Shown piece after piece: positions 9,138-13,343 of a stretch of 14,756 nt of DNA (position 1 is the first letter of the stretch; every line of letters begins with the position of its first letter). Both the position numbers and the translations under genes were made by a program. The stretch comes from UBA668 sp043721915 (lineage in GTDB: Bacteria; Actinomycetota; Acidimicrobiia; Acidimicrobiales; Ilumatobacteraceae), in contig JAYSPV010000158.1 in the NCBI GenBank assembly GCA_043721915.1, forward strand, positions 1 through 14,756. The letters run 5' to 3'. The notes under the pieces were generated by a model. The model searched no databases. It saw nothing but the letters and a program-made list of their open reading frames with translations, and had not been told where the DNA came from.

Positions 9138-9387
9138 GACGCGGTACCGGCCGTTGTCGAACGATTCGGGAATGTCGGTCGCCGGTGTCGGGCCGCACGC
9201 CCGGTGCGACGGGCTGGACGGCTGGTTCGGTCGTCGACGTCGGCGTACCGCAGTCGGAACAGAACTTCGCTGCCTCGGCCAGCTCTCCGCCGCACGACCG
9301 GCACGCGATGGACTGTGCTGCGCCGCAGTCCATACAGAACCGCTTGCCAGCTGGTTGTTCGCTCCCGCACGCCCGACAGATCATCAT
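9031..9387 (-). CDS. Double zinc ribbon module (N-terminus of the split signalling gene)
   Basis: The frame begins with ATG ATG and encodes four CxxC knuckles within 47 residues (CRAC, CMDC, CRSC, CSDC), a double zinc ribbon like those at the N-terminus of many bacterial cyclase and kinase sensors. A Thr/Pro-rich linker follows, to about residue 66. After that (near 9190) the frame becomes Arg-rich noise, while the neighbouring frame takes up the kinase domain with DIPESFDNGRYRVV. Only about 9190-9387 is genuine coding sequence here. Zinc ribbons of this type usually mediate protein or nucleic-acid contacts. The start is poorly supported: a G6 run sits only 1 nt before the first ATG and 4 nt before the second. 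The 214-bp gap upstream contains the hairpin and repeat copy B. Confidence 0.72.
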   Translation of the reverse strand: MMICRACGSEQPAGKRFCMDCGAAQSIACRSCGGELAEAAKFCSDCGTPTSTTEPAVQPVAPGVRPDTGDRHSRIVRQRPVPRRALPRARRAQGGVPRHRHAARPRGRSRGHPDRGAR

Positions 9388-9402
9388 GCCCCCCGTCGGC
9401 GC

Positions 9403-9408
9403 ATGTTA
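9403..9408 (-). promoter_or_regulatory. Possible -10 element (TAACAT) of the signalling gene
   Basis: On the - strand TAACAT fits the actinobacterial TANNNT -10 pattern and lies 15 nt before the ATG at 9387, which would give a short 5' leader. No convincing -35 is visible 16-18 nt upstream, so this is weak. Confidence 0.25.
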
Positions 9409-9490
9409 GGCCGCATTCATGCGTCGCCTTGGCCGCGTCCTCGGCCGCGTCCTCGGCGATCACGCAGGGCGGGGGTCCGAGCTGCGCGTA

Positions 9491-9536
9491 GGTTCACCTC
9501 TTTCGGACGCGACGGGGCGTCCGAAAGAGGTGAACC
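9491..9536. terminator. Perfect 20-bp-arm inverted repeat with 6-nt loop
   Basis: Bases 9491-9510 (GGTTCACCTCTTTCGGACGC) are the exact reverse complement of 9517-9536, around the loop GACGGG. It lies about 65 nt past the stop of the - strand WD40-type relic and about 100 nt upstream of the signalling gene. It could terminate transcription as a hairpin, but there is no T-run on either side. The right arm overlaps repeat copy B, so a mobile-element or REP-like origin is the other reading. Confidence 0.5.
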
Positions 9537-9572
9537 GGAAGTCTGTGGGCACCGCTTCGCACGCGCGGCTCG
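9526..9572. repeat. 47-bp imperfect direct repeat, copy B
   Basis: This is the second copy of the element at 4888-4934, in the same orientation (40/47 identical, no gaps). Its first 11 bases are the right arm of the perfect hairpin at 9491-9536; copy A has no matching left arm. The two copies bracket the whole signalling gene. Confidence 0.6.
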
Positions 9573-9601
9573 CTCGCCCGACACTCGTCGCAGGATCGGC
9601 G

Positions 9602-10240
9602 TCAAGTGCACGACGGTTGGTAGGGGATGGACTCGCCGATGTACTTGGCCCACTCCTCCTCGGTCAGCTGCCGGTCGGCGAGCTGGCGGGCGGTGTCGAT
9701 CAGGTCGTCGTCGGTCAGCGACCACTGCGCGCCGAGCGCTCGGTGGTACCGGCTGCCGTCCGCGGTGTAGAAACTGCGCACCACGTTCAGGTCGAGTCCT
9801 GTCCCGCCGTCGACGAAGCGGAGCGCCACGTTGGCAGCGCTTGCGAGGCCCCACTGGCCGAGGTCGATGGTCGCTTCCCCATCGCCCGGGGGGTGGGGGC
9901 CAGGCGTCGCGGTTGCCGCCGATCAACGCGATCGACTCGCCCGACTCGACGTTCCACATCTCGACGCCGAAATTCGAGTGCCACACGGCTGCCGTGCACC
10001 GAACTCGACATGGACTGCGCCGCCGATGGCACCACCGTGGTGAGCGGTGACGGCGTGCACTTCTGCCCGATCGTTGGGATGCACCCCTGCCCGGTGTGGT
10101 CGAGCGGTGCGATGCGCTCTGGCCTCGCGATTGCCACGGCCGCAGCCGATCCCCAGCGGCTCGACTGACCACAGCTCACCGGTGCGCACGCGAAGTTGCA
10201 GCGCGGACGGCACCCGCGCCTTGTCGGATCGAGGTCGCAT
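9602..10240 (-). pseudogene. Degraded 3' fragment of a WD40-type/regulatory protein gene
   Basis: The last 75 codons are clean: LTDDDLIDTARQLADRQLT, then EEWAKYIGESIPYQPSC and a TGA. This matches the closing module (AC..AGR.LT..EW..Y....Y..TC) of actinobacterial WD40-repeat regulators and AAA proteins. Further 5', protein-like sequence with G/C-rich third positions continues but hops frame at about 9885-9899 (GGGGGG/GGGGG runs), about 9981-9988, and about 10151-10154 (GGGG). One piece reads GVEMWNVESGESIALIGG, a WD-like blade. Each hop needs one base removed. No start is found: the coding signal fades where the opposite-strand antitoxin-like gene begins. I infer a 5'-truncated relic, probably cut off by arrival of the neighbouring cassette. 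The WD40 assignment rests mostly on the tail. Confidence 0.6.
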
Positions 10241-10256
10241 CGGTTGTGCCGTGCGA

Positions 10257-10262
10257 TATGTT
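10257..10262 (+). promoter_or_regulatory. Possible -10 element (TATGTT) for a leaderless antitoxin transcript
   Basis: TATGTT fits TANNNT and ends 7 nt before the GTG at 10270, the spacing typical of leaderless actinobacterial mRNAs. If so, translation starts at that GTG rather than the ATG at 10258, which overlaps the hexamer. No clear -35 is seen. Confidence 0.3.
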
Positions 10263-10446
10263 GCGGCTCGTGGAAGACCGCAAGTTCATCAGCGCAGCGG
10301 ACATGGACCGCATGACGCCGAACGAGCGCGCCGAGGCTGTAATTGCGGCCACCTGCCACTCTTGGGACGAAGTCCCCGAACCGCACCGCTCGAAGTTCTT
10401 GGCTGAGATCGACGAGATGCCAAAGCGGTTCCCGCGGCGTGACTGA
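10258..10446 (+). CDS. Small acidic protein, putative type II antitoxin
   Basis: The product is 62 residues from the ATG at 10258, or 58 from the GTG at 10270. The frame is open further upstream, but that part lies over the relic and reads Arg/Ala-rich, so I exclude it. The sequence FISAADMDRMTPNERAEAV resembles short actinobacterial antitoxin-like proteins with an F....(D/E)MDRM(T/S)P.ER start followed by an amphipathic helix. No DNA-binding fold can be named with certainty. The stop (TGA 10444-10446) overlaps the next gene's GTG by 8 nt, indicating translational coupling. Small size, tight overlap and the accessory setting suggest the antitoxin of a toxin-antitoxin pair. There is no Shine-Dalgarno at normal distance from either start; a GAGG at 10231 is too far from the ATG. 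Confidence 0.6.
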   Translation: MLRLVEDRKFISAADMDRMTPNERAEAVIAATCHSWDEVPEPHRSKFLAEIDEMPKRFPRRD

Positions 10447-10738
10447 ACGCACAGTCCGCTTCACCGAGAGCTTCTTCGAACGGCTGGAGGAACTCCTGCC
10501 CACCGAGCGCGGCTCCGATGGCACGCCCTCGGTCACGGACTTCCTCGTCCTCGAGGTCCCCGGCCTACGCGACGGGCTGGCAGCCGACGCCGCCCACTTG
10601 ACAAGGCCGACCAGTGACCACGGGATACGGGTGTTCATCAATAGTGGCGTTCTCGTGCCAGCCGTTCTGATGTACATGTTCGTCGACGAGCACGACGTCG
10701 AAGTGTTCGACATCTCGTTCGGCTTCAACCCTGAATGA
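10439..10738 (+). CDS. Putative RelE/ParE-like toxin of a toxin-antitoxin pair
   Basis: The product is 99 residues from the GTG at 10439, chosen because it overlaps the preceding stop by 8 nt and excludes an Arg/Ser-rich non-coding-looking extension upstream. It begins with an amphipathic helix (RFTESFFERLEELLP), followed by a loop (GTPSVTDFLVLE), a second helix, and then beta strands (IRVFINSGVLVPAVLMYMFV, VEVFDISF). That order fits the RelE/ParE toxin fold. Known family members cleave mRNA on the ribosome or poison gyrase; I cannot tell which, if either, applies, and I do not recognise catalytic residues. The gene is translationally coupled to the antitoxin-like gene and ends 28 nt before the convergent glycosyltransferase frame. 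It could also be an uncharacterised nucleotide-independent small protein family. Confidence 0.55.
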   Translation: MTERTVRFTESFFERLEELLPTERGSDGTPSVTDFLVLEVPGLRDGLAADAAHLTRPTSDHGIRVFINSGVLVPAVLMYMFVDEHDVEVFDISFGFNPE

Positions 10739-10766
10739 CGATTGGGGAGAGCGCTCCAACGACCGA

Positions 10767-11600
10767 TCACGGGCTCGGACGGCACACGAGGTCTGTCATC
10801 TGGGCGGCGCGGCACTCGGTGAGGTTCGGAACTGCTGATGGGCCGTCTCGAAGCTCAACAGTCCGTGGACGAGCAGGTGGCGCAGTACCGCGTGGGGCGC
10901 CACGTGGCCGCCGGGTGTGATTGATGACGTGGCTTCCGGGCGCCTGGAGGCCGTCGCGCACGAAGCCCGTGTCGATGACGGGGATCCCGCTTCGTTTGGT
11001 CAACAGACTGAGGACCGACTGATCGTGGCGGTGGTCGATGAAGTCGGCATGATTCGCCAACCCGCAGGTGTTGGGGTCGTCGCTGACAAGGCGGCGATCG
11101 GTGGCTGCGGCGAGGTACTCGGCCGCCAATGAACGCCCGGCCGCCGTGTTGCGAACGCCGATGCAGCTCGCAAACCGCTGCGGCGACGCGGCGGCGTCGG
11201 GGCGGTCCATCTCGAGCAGCACGAACGCGTCCCGTTTGGTGTACTGGGACTCTCGGAACCCATGCCCCATCAGCCAGACATCGAGCCCGTGGTGCTCGAT
11301 GACGTCGGTGATCCACTCGACCGGCCCGGTGAAGTGCGCAGCGGCGTCGACCCACAGCACGACGTCACCCTCGGCCAGCTGTGCGAGTCGATCGACGATG
11401 GCCCACGGCTTCCACAGCCAGTAGCCGGCCCCCCTGGGTTCGTCGAGGATGAACCGGTGAGCCTGTCGGAACGCCGCGGGCAGGTCGCCGGGCCGGCGGA
11501 TCACGAAATCCGATACGCCGAACCGCGCCGCTGTGGCGGCCAGCAGTTGGGCGTACGGCTCGAACCCGGGGGTGGCGTACGTGACGCCGACGACCTTCAC
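10767..11600 (-). CDS. Glycosyltransferase-like protein of the surface-polysaccharide type
   Basis: This is a 277-residue frame from a GTG start. The first strand (MKVVGVTYATPGF) fits the nucleotide-binding edge of a GT-A fold. GYWLWKPWAI (59-68), then GDVVLWVDAA (78-87, Asp85 in a DxD-like position), ESQYTKRDAF (117-126) and DFIDHRHDQSVLSLL (186-200) are the signature blocks of a poorly characterised GT-like family found in capsule and O-antigen clusters (GYW.WKP ... GD...Y.DAG ... HRHDQS..SLL). Donor and acceptor are unknown. Family members usually end soon after a final H.RR block, here NHTRR (227-231). The ~46 residues after that are Arg/Pro-rich with A/T-ending codons and are probably not native. 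No convincing RBS precedes the GTG. It stands alone between a toxin-antitoxin-like pair and an ATPase, so it may be imported. Confidence 0.72.
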   Translation of the reverse strand: MKVVGVTYATPGFEPYAQLLAATAARFGVSDFVIRRPGDLPAAFRQAHRFILDEPRGAGYWLWKPWAIVDRLAQLAEGDVVLWVDAAAHFTGPVEWITDVIEHHGLDVWLMGHGFRESQYTKRDAFVLLEMDRPDAAASPQRFASCIGVRNTAAGRSLAAEYLAAATDRRLVSDDPNTCGLANHADFIDHRHDQSVLSLLTKRSGIPVIDTGFVRDGLQAPGSHVINHTRRPRGAPRGTAPPARPRTVELRDGPSAVPNLTECRAAQMTDLVCRPSP

Positions 11601-11871
11601 CGGTCGAGTGGCCCGCCGGCGGCAATTCCGACCATGACCAACGATGTTCCGGTCGAGGTGAAGGTTCGTCGACGGAGCTCATCGTTGAGATCGATGTGCG
11701 GGCGATGGCGGGAAGACGCGCAGTGTGCGCCGGCTACCGCACGCTTGGCGCGGTGGAGGACGGCGACAGGCGGGCGCTGCTACTTGCCGCTCTGCAGGGT
11801 CGAACGACTCGGTCCAGCTGAACCAGGCAACTCTTCCGACAGGAGTCTGCAGTGACCACCGCGCAAGTGAG

Positions 11872-13146
11872 TCAGACGGTCTGCCACAGTCGATCGACGG
11901 GGCAGACATGGATGCGGTCCTCGTAGGTGTACGACCGGGTACCGGTGGACAATGCGACCCCAGCGACGAACCGATCACCGAGTGCGTCGCGCAGGACCCG
12001 CAAACCCTTGAGGTCGGTGCCGGGCACGGTCTGGTTGGCCTTCACCTCGAACCCGATGACCCGCCCGTCATCGGTCTCGATGACGAAGTCGACCTCTTGG
12101 TCGTCGCCCGTTCGCCAATGTCCGACAGTGACCGCCTCATCCATCCAGCTGACCTGCTTGCGCAGCTCACCGACGACGAACGTCTCCAGCAGCTTCCCGA
12201 ACTCCGTGAGCGCGGTCGGGTCCAGCCTGGCCAGTTTGGCGGGGCTGAGACGTAGCAGGCGGGCCGCCAGGCCGGAGTCGACGACGTGAATCTTGGGCTG
12301 CCTCTGTGCGCGGGCCCGCAATGTCGTTCCCCACGCGTCGAGCCGTTGGACGAGGAACAGGTCTTCGAGTAGTCGCACGTGAGATTCGACGGTCTTGATG
12401 TTGGCGCCGATCCCGGCCCCGAGCTTGGCGATGTTCAGCAGCTGGGCGGTCTGCGCAGCGAGGCGCTCGAGCACCGTGCGCAACACTTGTCGTTCACGGA
12501 CACGGGAGAGTTCGATGACGTCACGTTCGATGCTTTGGCGGATGTAGTCGTCGAACCACCGTTGCTGGGCGGTGCCGCTGCGACGCACGGCGAGCGGAAA
12601 CCCGCCGCGGGTCACGATCATGATGTACTCGTCGCGAGTCGTAGTTGACGACGGGTGCGCAGCTACGGCCGCGGCCGGGTCGGCGAGCAGACCGGGGATG
12701 AAGTTCTCGAACGTGCCGGTGAGTTCACCCTGGGACAGCGGCAGCAGTGCGAGCGCGTGCAGGCGGCCGGTAAGCGCCTGCGCAGTGCGCGGCAGCGCAT
12801 CGTGGCGGGTTGACGCTGTGAGCACCGCCGTCCCCGGGGTGGCGTGCTCTTTGTTGAGGCGTGCCTTGAGTGCATCAAGGATCTGGGGTGCCCGCTGGTA
12901 CTCGTCGATGCAGACCGGCTTGTCTCCGTTGGCGACCAGGTTCGGGTTGCGGGTCGCGGCCTCACGGATCTCGGCGTCGTCGAAGTCGATGACCGGGACA
13001 CCGCGAGCGTCAGCGAACTGGGCGAGCACGGTCGACTTGCCGACGGACCGCGGGCCATGGATGGCGACAACCGGCTCATCCGTGGCGAGACGGTGGAGAA
13101 CGGCAAGTATGCGGCGCTCAACCAGCTGGCCATCGGTGGTCGTCAT
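11872..13146 (-). CDS. AAA_14/DUF4143 family ATPase
   Basis: This is a complete 424-residue protein of the common AAA_14 + DUF4143 architecture. Walker A is GPRSVGKST (31-39) and Walker B is PVCIDE (77-82). A sensor-like LTASTRHDAL strand and the PLSQGEL block follow. The DUF4143 half starts near WFDDYIRQSIERDV (about 213) and has a helix-turn-helix-like KLGAGIGANIKTVESHVRLLEDL. It ends in a restriction-endonuclease-like core, EVDFVIETDDGRVIGFEVKA, with the E-x-K pair intact. Members are numerous, often horizontally transferred, and lack a firmly known function. A TAGAGT -10 six bases before the ATG suggests a leaderless mRNA. The neighbours do not suggest a complex. Confidence 0.9.
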   Translation of the reverse strand: MTTTDGQLVERRILAVLHRLATDEPVVAIHGPRSVGKSTVLAQFADARGVPVIDFDDAEIREAATRNPNLVANGDKPVCIDEYQRAPQILDALKARLNKEHATPGTAVLTASTRHDALPRTAQALTGRLHALALLPLSQGELTGTFENFIPGLLADPAAAVAAHPSSTTTRDEYIMIVTRGGFPLAVRRSGTAQQRWFDDYIRQSIERDVIELSRVRERQVLRTVLERLAAQTAQLLNIAKLGAGIGANIKTVESHVRLLEDLFLVQRLDAWGTTLRARAQRQPKIHVVDSGLAARLLRLSPAKLARLDPTALTEFGKLLETFVVGELRKQVSWMDEAVTVGHWRTGDDQEVDFVIETDDGRVIGFEVKANQTVPGTDLKGLRVLRDALGDRFVAGVALSTGTRSYTYEDRIHVCPVDRLWQTV

Positions 13147-13152
13147 CAGCCC

Positions 13153-13158
13153 ACTCTA
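13153..13158 (-). promoter_or_regulatory. Possible -10 element (TAGAGT) of the DUF4143 ATPase gene
   Basis: On the - strand TAGAGT fits TANNNT and is separated from the ATG at 13146 by 6 nt, placing transcription start at or next to the A of ATG (leaderless). A TTGATC lies upstream, but with only about 14 nt spacing, so the -35 is doubtful. Confidence 0.35.
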
Positions 13159-13262
13159 GCAGGAGTGATTGGGATCAAACCGGATGATTACGAGGACCAT
13201 GAAGTGGACATGTACGAGGACGCTCTAGCGGATGTCTGTGAGCACCCTGATGCCCAAGGTGG

Positions 13263-13291
13263 TTGGGTATTTATACCCCTGGGGGTATGCT
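13263..13291 (+). promoter_or_regulatory. Sigma-70-type promoter of the MMPL gene
   Basis: TTGGGT (13263-13268), a 17-nt spacer, and TATGCT (13286-13291, TANNNT type) form a plausible housekeeping promoter. Predicted transcription start is near 13298, leaving a leader of about 45 nt before the GTG. The spacer is filled by the palindromic operator. Confidence 0.5.
13273..13288 (+). promoter_or_regulatory. CsoR/CstR-type operator (ATACCCC-TG-GGGGTAT)
   Basis: A perfect 7-bp inverted repeat around a 2-bp centre matches the A/T-flanked C-tract/G-tract palindrome bound by CsoR-family repressors (copper-sensing CsoR, persulfide-sensing CstR). It lies between the -35 and -10 and overlaps the -10, the classic position for repression. 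A further half-site, GGGTAT at 13265-13270, forms a second palindrome with ATACCC across TT. No regulator gene is in the window, so the sensed signal is unknown. Confidence 0.55.
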
Positions 13292-13330
13292 CCTCTCGAG
13301 TTCGAGATCCACACTGATGAACGATGAACG

Positions 13331-13335
13331 AGGAG
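13331..13335 (+). promoter_or_regulatory. Shine-Dalgarno AGGAG for the MMPL gene
   Basis: AGGAG ends 8 nt before the GTG at 13344. It favours that start over the in-frame ATG at 13317, which has no good ribosome binding site. Confidence 0.6.
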
Positions 13336-13343
13336 CCCTTCCT

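Larger units (their letters stand above)
5012..9387 (-). pseudogene. Zinc ribbon-kinase-ATPase-TPR-cyclase signalling gene interrupted by two one-base frameshifts
   Basis: Three consecutive overlapping - strand frames each hold part of one plausible protein. The order is double zinc ribbon, Ser/Thr-kinase-like domain, AAA/NACHT-like ATPase, helical repeat region, class III cyclase. The first break is near 9184-9195, in a GGGCCC-rich stretch. The second is at the five-C run 5584-5588. At both, the downstream frame is reached by skipping one base. Dropping one base at each leaves 4374 nt, exactly 1458 codons with the TGA at 5012-5014, so the composite would be about 1457 residues. The junctions then read naturally (PGVRPTPATDIPESFDNGRY and LDARSGADSGAGSS). 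I infer one gene that is either recently inactivated or carries indel errors in the sequence; separately translated proteins are the alternative. The component frames are listed separately. Confidence 0.7.

Noticed and set aside
9431..9456. Short tandem duplication GGCCGCGTCCTC x2
   Set aside because: Only two 12-bp units in GC-rich intergenic DNA; easily explained by slippage and no evident function.
11601..11871. Possible small + strand genes in the gap between the glycosyltransferase and the ATPase
   Set aside because: One frame gives MTNDVPVEVKVRRRSS… and another (ELIVEIDVRAMAGRRAV…) has better third positions, but neither has an RBS plus a recognisable family; at most a relic. I see nothing else in this gap.
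13165..13317. Acidic open frame (IGIKPDDYEDHEVDMYEDAL…) before the MMPL gene
   Set aside because: It runs through the promoter and operator, has no good start signal or family match, and its codon use differs from neighbouring genes; a chance frame or relic is more likely.
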